Shown piece by piece: positions 8,958 through 18,092 of a DNA stretch of 64,000 nucleotides (position 1 is its first letter; every line of letters starts with the position of its first letter). The notes under the pieces were generated by a model. That model was given only the letters and a program-made list of their open reading frames with translations. It was not told where the DNA came from and ran no database searches. Both the position numbers and the translations under genes were made by a program. Source of the stretch: Sphingobium sp. (lineage in GTDB: Bacteria; Pseudomonadota; Alphaproteobacteria; Sphingomonadales; Sphingomonadaceae); assembly GCA_009360885.1 (NCBI GenBank), contig SPEL01000001.1, forward strand, positions 186,001 to 250,000, given 5' to 3'.

Positions 8958-11207
8958 ATGCCTTCTGAAATGAAAACATCAGCGGCTCTTTGTGGGCTGC
9001 TTATTGGTCTGGCAGCACCTGCTTTTGCGCAGGCTATGGAGGAGAATGATGCGCCCACGCCCAATCAGGCGGGGAAAGATCCTTATGATATTATTGTGAC
9101 TGCCGAACGAAGAGAATCAACGGTACGGGAAGTGCCTTTTTCTATCGCGGCTTATAGCGGTGAAATACTTCGTAATAACCAGATAAACAGTCCGGCTGCA
9201 TTAACACAGCAAATGCCAGGTATTACGGTAAATACAGCAGATAAATCATTATCTATTGTAGCAATTCGTGGGAATATATCGACATTTCGTACCGCTACGC
9301 TGGATACGCCGGTCGCTTATTTTATGGATGATGTTTATTATGTGTTCAACAATGATTTGAATGCAAATTTCTACGACACGCAGCGGGTGGAAGTATTACG
9401 TGGGCCGCAAGGGACGCTCTTTGGGCGTAATGTTGTCGGTGGCGCTATTGCCGTTATTACCAACAACCCGGAATTCAAAAATGATTATTATGCCCAATTA
9501 TCGGGTGGCAATGCTGGCTATGTCCGGACGGAGGGCATGGTTAATGGAACGCTGGTCGAAGATAAAATCGCCGCACGTTTTGCTTTTACAACAGAACATT
9601 CAGACGGATTAACCGACACGCCTAATCAGTCAGGCAGCTATGGTAAGACGGATGGCTATTCCATGCGGGGGAAGCTGCTATTTGAGCCGATCGATACACT
9701 GAAGATCGTTCTCTCTGGGGATTATTCCTATACCAAGGGCAATGGCGGGGCGCTTCAGTTGGGTATTGGTGGTAATCAGCTAATACCATCTACTTTTGGT
9801 AATTTTACCAATGGTGAATGGCTGAATAATGATTATGCGCGTTCCCCTTATCGGCAAAGGCTGCGCGGGGGATATTTACGGGCTGATCTTGATGTGGCGG
9901 GTGGTGTCCTAACATCCATTACCGGCTATCGTATGAATGATAGTCGGGCGGTGAATGATGATGTTCCGGTCGGTACAGTTGTTCCTGTATTTGATCGCCG
10001 ACAAGTGGTGAAGAATCGCAGCTTTACACAGGAAGTCCGGTTTGCTTCTGCTCCGGGGCGTTTTTCTTATGTAGTTGGTGCTTATTATTTGTCGGCTGAT
10101 GTATCGACCAGCAATATTTTTTATTACAGCCCCTTGCCCGGTTCGGCCCTCAGCCCAACCGTGCCGCGCAATCCGAATGTCACGAATATTAACCGTGTGC
10201 AGGATGGCAATGTGCGCAGCCTTGCTGTTTTTGGTGAGGCCAGTTTTGAACTGACCGATAGCCTGACATTGATAGCGGGTGGGCGTTATACGTCAGACCG
10301 AAAGAAAATCGATTATCATGCTTATTCCACAACGAATAGCGGGGCCATTCCCGGCTTTGGATTCCCCGGTGAGGTAATAGAATCCGGGGGGAAGACGTGG
10401 AACGCCTTTACGCCGCGCTTCACAGTGAAATTCTCACCCTCCGATGCGGTGAACCTTTATGCAACTTATGCAAAGGGCTTTAAATCAGGCGGCTTTGTAG
10501 ACAATGCCTATCTTGATCCAACCTTGCCACTGGAACCAGAAAAGGCAGAAAATTACGAAATCGGCGCAAAGACCCGGTTGCTGGATAACAAGCTGGATTT
10601 CAATATCTCTCTGTTCCGGCAAAAGACAAAGAATCTTCAGAATTTCTCCGGTGCGGGCGGTATCGCCCATACTTATAATGGCACGCTGAAGATGAAGGGG
10701 TGGGAAATTGAATCGGTGTTGCGCCCGGTCGATGGCCTACGGCTAAGCGCGAATTATACGCATCTGATCGGTCAATATACATCCTTGCGTGATCCGCTGG
10801 TGAACCTCGATTATTCCGGTAATCCAGCGAAATTTGCTCCACGCGATTCCTTCATGGTGTCGGCGGTTTATGATGTACAGTTATCGGATGGCGGCAAAAT
10901 CAGCCCGCAGGTAGATTTCAATTATTCTTCCCGAATTTCCACCGATGATGCCAATACGCTGAGGCTGTATCCCAATTTGCATAATGATACCCGTGGGCGG
11001 ACTGTGAATGCCCGCCTTAATTATGAAACTGCAAATGGCCGTGTGACCATTGGGATATGGGGCAAGAATCTTACCAATAATTATCAGATCGTGAATGCGG
11101 ATGACATCACCGCTTTTCTTGCCGTTCCAGGGAATGGCACGACCTATTGGAAGATATTCACCAATACGCCGCGGACCTATGGCCTGACGATTTCATTCCG
11201 TCCCTGA
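8958..11207 (+). CDS. TonB-dependent outer-membrane receptor
   Basis: A 749-aa protein with a signal peptide ending near AFAQA (about residue 26). A plug domain begins around YDIIVTAERRE and contains RVEVLRGPQGTLFGRNVVGGAI; a 22-stranded-type barrel follows and ends in TYGLTISFRP. Such receptors use TonB/ExbBD energy to move scarce or large substrates across the outer membrane; in sphingomonads some import aromatic compounds rather than siderophores. It heads a plus-strand operon with SDR, Rieske oxygenase, MFS and MerR genes, which argues for uptake of the pathway substrate. In-frame ATG 8970 is an alternative start. Confidence 0.92.
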   Translation: MPSEMKTSAALCGLLIGLAAPAFAQAMEENDAPTPNQAGKDPYDIIVTAERRESTVREVPFSIAAYSGEILRNNQINSPAALTQQMPGITVNTADKSLSIVAIRGNISTFRTATLDTPVAYFMDDVYYVFNNDLNANFYDTQRVEVLRGPQGTLFGRNVVGGAIAVITNNPEFKNDYYAQLSGGNAGYVRTEGMVNGTLVEDKIAARFAFTTEHSDGLTDTPNQSGSYGKTDGYSMRGKLLFEPIDTLKIVLSGDYSYTKGNGGALQLGIGGNQLIPSTFGNFTNGEWLNNDYARSPYRQRLRGGYLRADLDVAGGVLTSITGYRMNDSRAVNDDVPVGTVVPVFDRRQVVKNRSFTQEVRFASAPGRFSYVVGAYYLSADVSTSNIFYYSPLPGSALSPTVPRNPNVTNINRVQDGNVRSLAVFGEASFELTDSLTLIAGGRYTSDRKKIDYHAYSTTNSGAIPGFGFPGEVIESGGKTWNAFTPRFTVKFSPSDAVNLYATYAKGFKSGGFVDNAYLDPTLPLEPEKAENYEIGAKTRLLDNKLDFNISLFRQKTKNLQNFSGAGGIAHTYNGTLKMKGWEIESVLRPVDGLRLSANYTHLIGQYTSLRDPLVNLDYSGNPAKFAPRDSFMVSAVYDVQLSDGGKISPQVDFNYSSRISTDDANTLRLYPNLHNDTRGRTVNARLNYETANGRVTIGIWGKNLTNNYQIVNADDITAFLAVPGNGTTYWKIFTNTPRTYGLTISFRP

Positions 11208-11216
11208 ATGTATGCA

Positions 11217-11243
11217 GGGGGAGGGGGCATTGGCTTCCTCCCC
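11217..11243 (+). terminator. Hairpin after TonB receptor gene
   Basis: GGGGAGG (11218-11224) pairs with CCTCCCC (11237-11243) just after the stop codon, but only a short TTT follows. It may reduce read-through or protect the mRNA end inside the operon. Confidence 0.4.
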
Positions 11244-11274
11244 TCTCATTTGACGTAAAAGGCTAGAGAAGATC

Positions 11275-12054
11275 ATGTCAGAAAATATCGATATTCCGCC
11301 TAATGGCAGTTTTTCCTTTGCCGGGCGCACTGCCCTTATTACCGGCGGAGGGCGTGGAGTAGGTGAAGCCATCGCACGGGAAATTCACGCTGGTGGGGGC
11401 AAGGTTGCCGTTAGCGATGTAGATATTGCTGTAGCCGAAACTGTGGCCCGATCACTCGATAATGATGGTCAGACGGCTATCGCAATCGCTCTTGATGTGC
11501 GCAGTAAAAGTGATTTTCTGGCCGCACGAGATAATATCACGCAGATATGGGGCAAGGTCGACATCATCATCAATAATGCAGGTTTCGCCAAAAGAACACC
11601 AACGCAGGATATATCGCCTGAGGAATTTGATGAAATCGTGGCGATTAACATGCGTAGCGTGTTCCTGAGTTGTCAGATTTTCTCCGATCATATGAAGGCC
11701 AATGGCTATGGCCGGATTGTCAATATCACCTCTTTGGCAGGGCAAAATGGCGGGACAGTGGCGTCGCCTCATTATGCGGCGTCCAAGGCCGGGGCGATTA
11801 TGCTCAGCAAATATTTCGCACGCTATCTGGCGGGAAGCGGCGTTACGGTGAACGCTATTGCACCCGGCCCGATTGATACGGCGAAGGCGCGTCTCTCGCC
11901 CGAACAAATTGCCCGGGTCGAAGGGGAAGTGCCAGCAGGCAGATTTATGAAGGTGGAGGAAATTGCTGCTGCTGCTGCGCTGCTGGCTTCTGATCGCGGT
12001 GGTTTTTTTGTCGGCGCAACACTCGATATGAATGGGGGACTGTATCTACGCTGA
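11275..12054 (+). CDS. SDR-family oxidoreductase
   Basis: A classical short-chain dehydrogenase/reductase of 259 aa. The NAD(P) motif TGGGRGVG is at residues 23-30, the NNAG motif near 100-103 and the catalytic residues are S153, Y167 and K171 (YAASK). These enzymes interconvert alcohols and ketones or dehydrogenate cis-dihydrodiols. The gene follows the TonB receptor by 67 bp, with AGAGAAG before its ATG, and precedes a Rieske oxygenase. A dihydrodiol or side-chain alcohol is therefore a reasonable but unproven substrate. Confidence 0.9.
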   Translation: MSENIDIPPNGSFSFAGRTALITGGGRGVGEAIAREIHAGGGKVAVSDVDIAVAETVARSLDNDGQTAIAIALDVRSKSDFLAARDNITQIWGKVDIIINNAGFAKRTPTQDISPEEFDEIVAINMRSVFLSCQIFSDHMKANGYGRIVNITSLAGQNGGTVASPHYAASKAGAIMLSKYFARYLAGSGVTVNAIAPGPIDTAKARLSPEQIARVEGEVPAGRFMKVEEIAAAAALLASDRGGFFVGATLDMNGGLYLR

Positions 12055-12204
12055 TGCTTTGCGCAGCATCTGGTAATTGGCGTCCCGCTTTTCTTATAGC
12101 ATTATTGGATTGCAATTGGCCTGCGATGACGGAGCAGCCATAAGATATGCGCATAATATAGAAAGGCTGCCACCAAGTGCAGCGGCGAAGAGGAGAACCA
12201 TCGC

Positions 12205-13248
12205 ATGTTTATTTACAATGCCTGGTATGTCGCGGCTTTTGCGGCTGAGATTGCCCCCGGCAAGACGCTTGGGCGTAAATATCTGAACAAGGCCGTTGTT
12301 TTATTTCGCACCGAAAATGGCGAAATCGCCGCGCTGGAAGACAGATGCAGCCATCGCGCTATGCCGCTGAGTTCCGGGCATGTTGATGGAGACATTATCC
12401 GCTGCTGTTATCATGGCGTGGAATTTGATAAACGGGGCACCTGCACCCGTATTCCTAACCAAAGCCGCATTCCTGCTGCCGCAAATGTGCGCCATTATCC
12501 TGTGGTGGAAAAAGACCATCTGATATGGATATGGATGGGGGAAGCGGCATTGGCGGACCCTTCCATCATCGTTGATAGTCCGGAACATAATGACCCGGCC
12601 TGGACATGGCGACCCTATAATTTTCATGTGAAGGCTGACTGGCAACTCATCATCGATAATATCATGGATTTGACGCACGTGCCCTATATTCATGCACGCA
12701 CCATCGGCGGTAATCCTGAACAGCATTATGGTGCCGACACGAAGGTGGAATACGATGGGCGTCGTGTCACTCTGCTGCGTAAAATGCCCAATTCTGTTCC
12801 GCCTAAATCCTATATCGATGCAGGAGGGTTCAAAGGGCGGGTCGATCGCTGGCAGGAAGTGCGGTTTGAACCGTCCATTGGGATGACCTGCCGGGTCAAT
12901 GCTGGTGGTTGTGATGTTGGCACCGGTGCCTATGAAGGGCGGCGAGATAATGGCTTCATGCTGGCCAATAATCACTTCATTACGCCGGAAACTGAAACGA
13001 CCAGCCATTATCTGTGGACAATCTGCACCACCGCATCACCGGAATCAGGCGTGCCGAATACGCTTTTCGATCAGTTTTTTGATACGATTACCGAGGATGA
13101 AGAAACGTTGGAAGCCCAGCAATTACGCATTGATGATGAGCCTGAACGGAGCTTCGTTGGTATCGCGAGTGATGGTGCGGTTAATCAGGCTCGCCGCGTT
13201 CTGGAGGTCATGCATAATGCTGAATCCGGTACCCCGGTAGCGGCCTGA
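12205..13248 (+). CDS. Rieske oxygenase, vanillate O-demethylase (VanA)-like
   Basis: A 347-aa alpha-only oxygenase beginning MFIYNAWYVAAFAAEI, the VanA-type start. The Rieske ligands are C48, H50, C67 and H70; the likely mononuclear iron ligands are D155, H158 and H163 in DLTHVPYIH. VanA relatives demethylate methoxy-aromatics, but the family also includes demethylases and hydroxylases for carnitine-like, dicamba and steroid substrates. No reductase gene is adjacent, so it may share the one at 6303-7235. AGGAG lies about ten bases before the ATG. It sits between the SDR and MFS genes of the plus-strand operon. Confidence 0.88.
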   Translation: MFIYNAWYVAAFAAEIAPGKTLGRKYLNKAVVLFRTENGEIAALEDRCSHRAMPLSSGHVDGDIIRCCYHGVEFDKRGTCTRIPNQSRIPAAANVRHYPVVEKDHLIWIWMGEAALADPSIIVDSPEHNDPAWTWRPYNFHVKADWQLIIDNIMDLTHVPYIHARTIGGNPEQHYGADTKVEYDGRRVTLLRKMPNSVPPKSYIDAGGFKGRVDRWQEVRFEPSIGMTCRVNAGGCDVGTGAYEGRRDNGFMLANNHFITPETETTSHYLWTICTTASPESGVPNTLFDQFFDTITEDEETLEAQQLRIDDEPERSFVGIASDGAVNQARRVLEVMHNAESGTPVAA

Positions 13249-13263
13249 GGTTAAAACAAAGCC

Positions 13264-13284
13264 GGGCAAGGCCGGGCTTTGCCC
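13264..13284 (+). terminator. Weak hairpin after VanA-like gene
   Basis: GGGCAAG and TTTGCCC pair (one G-T) around a GC-rich loop, 15 bases after the stop. No T-tract follows, so termination is uncertain. Confidence 0.3.
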
Positions 13285-13336
13285 TTGGGGCTCTGTTTCC
13301 TTGATATAGTTACCGTTTGACAGATAAAGGGAACAG

Positions 13337-14545
13337 ATGAAGCGGAGGAACTCTCCTGATCTTCAGTTGCAAGGGCCTCCTTTATGGCTCTTGGGCATCG
13401 TTACATTAGGTGGGACAGTAGGTGTCCATATATTTGCACCCGCGCTGGTTCTGGCAGCGCGGGATTTGCATTTGCCGGCCGCATCGCTGCAATTGACCAT
13501 CAGCCTGTATATATGGGGGCTGGCATTGGGGCAGCTTATTTATGGCCCGCTGGCTGACCATTATGGCAGGCGGCCTGTTTTGTTGGTGGGGATGGCCCTT
13601 TTTACTCTGGCCGGAACTGTCGCGGCCTTATCCTCTGTGCCGGAAACATTGTATATAGCGCGGATGGTGCAGGCTCTTGGCGGGTGTGCAGGTATGGTCA
13701 TTGCCCGCTCCATTGTCGGTGACATCAGTAATGGGCGTGAAGCTGTATCAAATCTTGCCAGACTCAATCTTCTGATATTGATCGGGCCGGGGCTGGGGCC
13801 TGTTGTTGGCGGTGTCATTGCCAGCATTGCCGGGTGGCGGGCGGTATTGGTTGTTCTGGCGGTGATGGGTGCGCTTGGTTTTTGTGCGACATTCCGGTTT
13901 TTGCCGGAAACATTGAAGCCAGCAGCCGGGCGGCCCGGCTTTGTTTTGGGCCGCTACCCTATGCTGCTCAGCTCCCCCATCTTCCTGGGATATACGGTAG
14001 GTGGCGGCTGCGTAACGACCGTCTGGTATGCTTTTGTCAGTGCAGCACCATTTTTATATTCCTATCAATATGGGCTTTCTGTTGCGCATACCGGGATTCA
14101 CATGGGGGTGATTGTGGCGGGGGCATGGATAGGTAATCTGCTCGCGGCGCGTTGCACGGCTCGCTATCCCGCGAGGCGCGTTTTGCTGACTGGGCACAGG
14201 CTTTGCGCGGCTATGGCCATCCTCTTTGCTGTGATGATAATCGGTGAAATTCGTTCTGCCATACCCATTACGATGATTATGTTTGTTTACACATGTGGCC
14301 TTGGTCTGGCGGGGCCAGCGCTGCTGGCCAAGGTGATTGAAGTAGAGCCCGGGGCCACCGGGACGGCGGCGGGTTTTTATGGTTTTACCCAAATGGCGGT
14401 AGGGGCCATCGCAGTCGCGCTTATTGGTCTGGGGGGTGATCCGGGATGGTCGGTGGCCGCGATATTAGTTGGCTCTGCCATTATTGCGCAAATTTGCTTT
14501 TCCTTGACTGGGCGGGAAGAAAAGAAGCGCCAAAAGCTGACGTAG
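13337..14545 (+). CDS. MFS transporter, Bcr/CflA-type
   Basis: A 402-aa polytopic membrane protein with about twelve hydrophobic helices. GPLADHYGRRPVLLVG is the MFS loop 2-3 motif, and the GxxxGPxxGG-like LIGPGLGPVVGGV in helix 5 is typical of drug:H+ antiporters of the Bcr/CflA group. It probably exports a toxic substrate, product or drug rather than importing one. AAGGGAAC precedes the ATG. It lies 88 bp after the VanA-like gene and 36 bp before the MerR gene, in the same direction, which suggests efflux linked to the catabolic operon. Confidence 0.85.
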   Translation: MKRRNSPDLQLQGPPLWLLGIVTLGGTVGVHIFAPALVLAARDLHLPAASLQLTISLYIWGLALGQLIYGPLADHYGRRPVLLVGMALFTLAGTVAALSSVPETLYIARMVQALGGCAGMVIARSIVGDISNGREAVSNLARLNLLILIGPGLGPVVGGVIASIAGWRAVLVVLAVMGALGFCATFRFLPETLKPAAGRPGFVLGRYPMLLSSPIFLGYTVGGGCVTTVWYAFVSAAPFLYSYQYGLSVAHTGIHMGVIVAGAWIGNLLAARCTARYPARRVLLTGHRLCAAMAILFAVMIIGEIRSAIPITMIMFVYTCGLGLAGPALLAKVIEVEPGATGTAAGFYGFTQMAVGAIAVALIGLGGDPGWSVAAILVGSAIIAQICFSLTGREEKKRQKLT

Positions 14546-14581
14546 AATACAGGAAGGATCGAAGAACCGAACGCAAATAGC

Positions 14582-15328
14582 ATGTTGCTGTCTGCCCCTT
14601 CCCATGCTCTAGAAAATATTATGAAAATGCGGGAGCTTGAAGAAAGAACGGGCACCCACCGTGAGGTGATCCGTATCTATATACGCAATGGCCTTATTCC
14701 TCAGCCGGAACGGGCCGGGCGGACAGTGGCCATATATGGTGAGCAGCATGTGCAGGCGATTATCGCCATTAAAAAGCTGCAAAAGGAAAGCCGGCTCACG
14801 CTGGCGCAGATAAAGCAGCTAATAGATGGGGGGCCAGCAGAAGCGAGGGTGGATGCCAGCGCATTTGATCGGCTGGAACAACTGGTCGCCCATCGCACGA
14901 AAGGAGATGGCCCGTCAGTCACCATTTCGTCCTTGCTGGACAGCTACCCCGATGCGGAACGGGATGCCAGATCACTCGCGAAAATTGGAATATTGGATAT
15001 TATTGATAGCGGGCAGGGGGCTGCTTTGTCGATTTCCGACGCTCAGCTCGTGCGTATATGGGGGGAGATGCGCAGGGCCGGATTTGACGGTGGGCTGGAT
15101 TACACGCCTGAGATATTAGGTTTTTATATTGATGCGGCGGATTTCGTTGGGCGATGGGAAGCGCGTACGTTTCTAGAACGAACCGATGGCCGTATTGATG
15201 TAGACCGGGCAGCGAATATGGTGGAACATGCACTGCCACTAATGCTCGATTTCTTCGGCTTATTACGTCAGCGCGCCTTTTTTCGGCATGTAGGGGAGAT
15301 TCGGTCTACGGATCGTCCCATTCCATAA
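14582..15328 (+). CDS. MerR-family transcriptional regulator
   Basis: A 248-aa protein whose N-terminal part (MRELEERTGTHREVIRIYIR) is a MerR winged-helix DNA-binding domain, followed by QITLAQIKQLI-like helices and a C-terminal domain of about 150 aa without the metal-binding cysteines of metal sensors. An organic effector is therefore likely. The gene is the last of the plus-strand operon and meets the zinc alcohol dehydrogenase gene tail to tail. ATG 14582 has only a weak ribosome site; the in-frame ATG at 14621, starting right at the HTH, is equally plausible. Confidence 0.8.
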   Translation: MLLSAPSHALENIMKMRELEERTGTHREVIRIYIRNGLIPQPERAGRTVAIYGEQHVQAIIAIKKLQKESRLTLAQIKQLIDGGPAEARVDASAFDRLEQLVAHRTKGDGPSVTISSLLDSYPDAERDARSLAKIGILDIIDSGQGAALSISDAQLVRIWGEMRRAGFDGGLDYTPEILGFYIDAADFVGRWEARTFLERTDGRIDVDRAANMVEHALPLMLDFFGLLRQRAFFRHVGEIRSTDRPIP

Positions 15329-15332
15329 AATG

Positions 15333-15364
15333 TGCCGGGCGAATATACTGACACCCGCCCGGCA
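15333..15364. terminator. Bidirectional hairpin between MerR and alcohol dehydrogenase genes
   Basis: TGCCGGGCG (15333-15341) is perfectly complementary to CGCCCGGCA (15356-15364), with a 14-nt loop, in the 42-bp gap between convergent genes. There is no long T-run, but the position supports a shared terminator. Confidence 0.6.
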
Positions 15365-15370
15365 ATAACA

Positions 15371-16471
15371 TCACATATTCAAAACGGCTTTGACGCATTT
15401 GCCATCGTGCTGGTCGGCTATTGCCTGATTAATCTGGTCAAGCGGATAATGCTTAATCATCCGATCGAATGGAAACTTACCGGCGCGGTATAAATCGATC
15501 AGATAAGGGAGGAAGCTTTTAGGGTCTGCATTCCCTTCTGTTACGCCGCATATCTGTGCGCCAAGAGAGAGTAAATGCAGAATATTGAGGGATATGGATG
15601 CCTCAGCAGAACGTGGCACCCCGACCATCGCAAGACGTCCCCTCGTCGCTAATGCCTGTGCGCCTGCCTCAATCACATTGCTAATGCCGGATGTATCCAG
15701 AACGCAGGAAACGCCTTTGGGTAATATGGCCCTGATTTGGTCTGGCAGAGGGCCGTCATTAGGGTGTAGGCAGTGGGTTGCGCCCAGTTCTCTGGCCATA
15801 TCTCGACGGGATGCAAGGGGGTCAGAGATAATGACAGTGCCTGCCCCTATGGCTGCTGCTGCCATAACCGCAGAGAGGCCAACAGGGCCAGCACCGGTCA
15901 CAAGTAGTGATTCCCCAGCCTGCATATGGAGGGCGTTAAAGACGCTGCCTGCGCCGGTCATGATGCCGCAGCCCAATGGCCCCATTATCTCCAGCGGCAC
16001 ATCATCTGGAATTTTGACCGCATTACGGGCAGACACGACAGCATAGCTGGCAAAGGAGGACTGGCCAAAGAAATGGCTGCTGATGGTTTCCGTCCCGGAA
16101 TGAAGGCATGTGCTGCCATCTGGCCGGTGCCCGCCAAAATTGAGGGCTGTAAATTGCTCACAATAAGCGGGCTGGCCGTTATCGCACTGCGGGCAGTTGC
16201 GGCAGGCGGCAAAGCCCAAAACCACCCGATCGCCGGGGGTCAGGCCCTCTGCCTCGGTGCCAACGGCTTCGACGATCCCGGCACCTTCATGGCCAAGGAC
16301 GGCTGGCAGGGGAAAGGGTAGCATCTGATCGCGCACGGCCAGATCCGTATGGCACAGGCCTGTCGCTGTAATGCGGACAAGTATTTCATCGGGTTGAATG
16401 TCTGAGAGATCGAGGGTTTCGATATGGAAATCATCCCGCGGAGAGCGGGCAACAGCGGCACGTATTTTCAT
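15371..16471 (-). CDS. Zinc-dependent aryl/allyl alcohol dehydrogenase (MDR family)
   Basis: A 366-aa medium-chain dehydrogenase. The catalytic zinc site is C40, H61 and E62 plus a later Cys in GPLGCGIMTGAG. The structural zinc is bound by C90, C93, C96 and C104 (CRNCPQCDNGQPAYC). The GxGxxG-type VTGAGPVGLS binds NAD. The closest familiar relatives are benzyl-, aryl- and perillyl-alcohol dehydrogenases. The ATG at 16471 is chosen because AGGAGG lies six bases upstream; upstream in-frame TTG and ATG codons are too close to or before it. The gene diverges from the P450 gene across a region with the shared palindrome, so it may oxidise the P450 product. Confidence 0.9.
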   Translation of the reverse strand: MKIRAAVARSPRDDFHIETLDLSDIQPDEILVRITATGLCHTDLAVRDQMLPFPLPAVLGHEGAGIVEAVGTEAEGLTPGDRVVLGFAACRNCPQCDNGQPAYCEQFTALNFGGHRPDGSTCLHSGTETISSHFFGQSSFASYAVVSARNAVKIPDDVPLEIMGPLGCGIMTGAGSVFNALHMQAGESLLVTGAGPVGLSAVMAAAAIGAGTVIISDPLASRRDMARELGATHCLHPNDGPLPDQIRAILPKGVSCVLDTSGISNVIEAGAQALATRGRLAMVGVPRSAEASISLNILHLLSLGAQICGVTEGNADPKSFLPYLIDLYRAGKFPFDRMIKHYPLDQINQAIADQHDGKCVKAVLNM

Positions 16472-16583
16472 GGTCATCCTCCTATTCAATTATAAATATG
16501 TCATTCAACTTGTGGGACATGAAATCCGATATTTTTTGCCACATATCCCAGAAAACCGTGTTTTATGGGCCTTATCAGGTTTA

Positions 16584-16596
16584 ATGGTCATACCAT
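16584..16596. promoter_or_regulatory. Palindromic operator ATGGT-CAT-ACCAT (copy 3 of 4)
   Basis: A perfect inverted repeat with a 3-bp spacer lies 96 bp before the P450 ATG and 113 bp before the alcohol dehydrogenase ATG. A TTGACG -35-like box for the P450 gene begins at 16606, ten bases downstream. The arms and spacer are those of the copies at 377, 8842 and 22159. Confidence 0.6.
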
Positions 16597-16628
16597 AAAT
16601 TACAATTGACGGCACCTTTTGTCTATAG

Positions 16629-16649
16629 TTACGTATGCGAAACACGTAA
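16629..16649. promoter_or_regulatory. Inverted repeat TTACGT-N9-ACGTAA before P450 gene
   Basis: A perfect 6-bp inverted repeat with a 9-bp spacer sits 43 bp before the P450 start, about where the -10 or start site would lie after TTGACG at 16606. It could be a second operator. Seen once. Confidence 0.3.
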
Positions 16650-16691
16650 AACGTGAATGAGAAAATAGTATAAGGCAGAGGAGAGCCAACC

Positions 16692-17993
16692 ATGACTGCG
16701 TCCGTGGAGTCAGACACACGCCCGATAATCCCCGCAGATATAGCGAAAATCATTATTTCGCCTGCATCTTATAAAGATGACGCATTGGTTTACGGGGCAT
16801 TCAAATGGTTGCGGGAAAATATGCCATTAGCTGTGGCGCAGGTGCCGGGCTATGACCCGTTATGGGTTGTGACCAAACATGCCGATATTCGTGAAATTGA
16901 GCTGAACGCCAAATTATTCCACAACGCCGATCATAACCCGGTTCTGAACGATCAGGCATCAGATGCGTTTACGCGTAAAATGAATAATGGGTCGATACGC
17001 AATATTTCGTCTCTCACCTACATGGACCCGCCGGAACATGCGGCTTATCGGACGTTAACCTCTAACTGGTTTTTGCCGGGCCGGATCAGCAAGCTGGAAG
17101 ATCAGGTGCGGCAACTGGCGCGTCAGTCGGTCGACCATTTGCTGAGTTTCGATGGTGAATGCGACTTTGTGAAGGATTTCGCACTTCATTATCCGCTGCG
17201 GGTCATCATGACTTTATTTGGTGTACCGCCCGAAGATGAGCCGCGCATGTTAAAACTGACGCAGGAATTTTTCGGTGTTCATGACCCAGAAGAGCAACGA
17301 CCGGAAATGGCGGCTGACCCTGCTGTAGGGGCCAAAATGTGGGCGGCAGCGCTGGAAGATTTTTACGCCTATTTCGATGATCTGAGCGCAAAGAGACGGG
17401 CACAGCCAACTGATGATCTGTTGTCGCTCATCGCTAATTCCGAGGTGAACGGTAAACCTATCCCGCGTGAAGAGGCGAATGGATATTATGTAGCAATTGC
17501 GACGGCAGGGCATGATACAACCTCTTCCTCTACCGCCGGAGGGGTGCATGGCATGATCGCCTTTCCTGAAAATTTCGAGAAGGTGAAGGCTGATCCGTCG
17601 CTGATTCCCGGCCTAGTGGATGAGGCTATTCGCTGGACCAGCCCGGTCAAGCATTTCATGCGGAATGCAACCGCAGATACAGAGGTAAGGGGGCAGGCTA
17701 TCCGGGCAATGGACCGGCTGATGATGTGTTACCCTTCAGGCAATCGGGATGAAGAGGTGTTCGCTGATCCTGACCGTTTTGATATCACTCGCTCTCCCAA
17801 CAAGCATATCGCCTTTGGATTTGGGCCGCATATGTGCCTTGGCCAGCATCTGGCCAAATTAGAAATGCGGGTTCTGTTTCAGGAGCTATTGCCTCATTTG
17901 AAATCGGTGGAACTGGCTGGTCCGCCCCGTATGGTCGAGACCAACTTTGTTGGCGGTTATAAATCACTCCCCATCAGATTTAAGAAAAACTGA
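16692..17993 (+). CDS. Cytochrome P450, CYP108/CYP111-like class I bacterial enzyme
   Basis: A soluble 433-aa P450. The heme-thiolate loop FGFGPHMCLGQH contains C382; the I-helix oxygen-activation motif AGHDTTSS is present. MMCYPSGNRDEEVF and the overall spacing resemble the terpene and aromatic hydroxylases of the P450terp (CYP108) and linalool (CYP111) group; that assignment is by recollection and tentative. It should hydroxylate an unactivated C-H bond and needs a ferredoxin and reductase, neither of which is adjacent. It leads a plus-strand run with a TonB receptor and an aldehyde dehydrogenase, opposite an alcohol dehydrogenase: a likely methyl-to-carboxyl oxidation set. Confidence 0.92.
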   Translation: MTASVESDTRPIIPADIAKIIISPASYKDDALVYGAFKWLRENMPLAVAQVPGYDPLWVVTKHADIREIELNAKLFHNADHNPVLNDQASDAFTRKMNNGSIRNISSLTYMDPPEHAAYRTLTSNWFLPGRISKLEDQVRQLARQSVDHLLSFDGECDFVKDFALHYPLRVIMTLFGVPPEDEPRMLKLTQEFFGVHDPEEQRPEMAADPAVGAKMWAAALEDFYAYFDDLSAKRRAQPTDDLLSLIANSEVNGKPIPREEANGYYVAIATAGHDTTSSSTAGGVHGMIAFPENFEKVKADPSLIPGLVDEAIRWTSPVKHFMRNATADTEVRGQAIRAMDRLMMCYPSGNRDEEVFADPDRFDITRSPNKHIAFGFGPHMCLGQHLAKLEMRVLFQELLPHLKSVELAGPPRMVETNFVGGYKSLPIRFKKN

Positions 17994-18092
17994 TTGGTTC
18001 CCACGGGGTGCTTAGCCTTGTGGAAAAAGCCGCCGTCAAGCGCGGTCATAAAAGCCTGTAAAAACAGGAAATAACATAATGAGGAGACTGAA

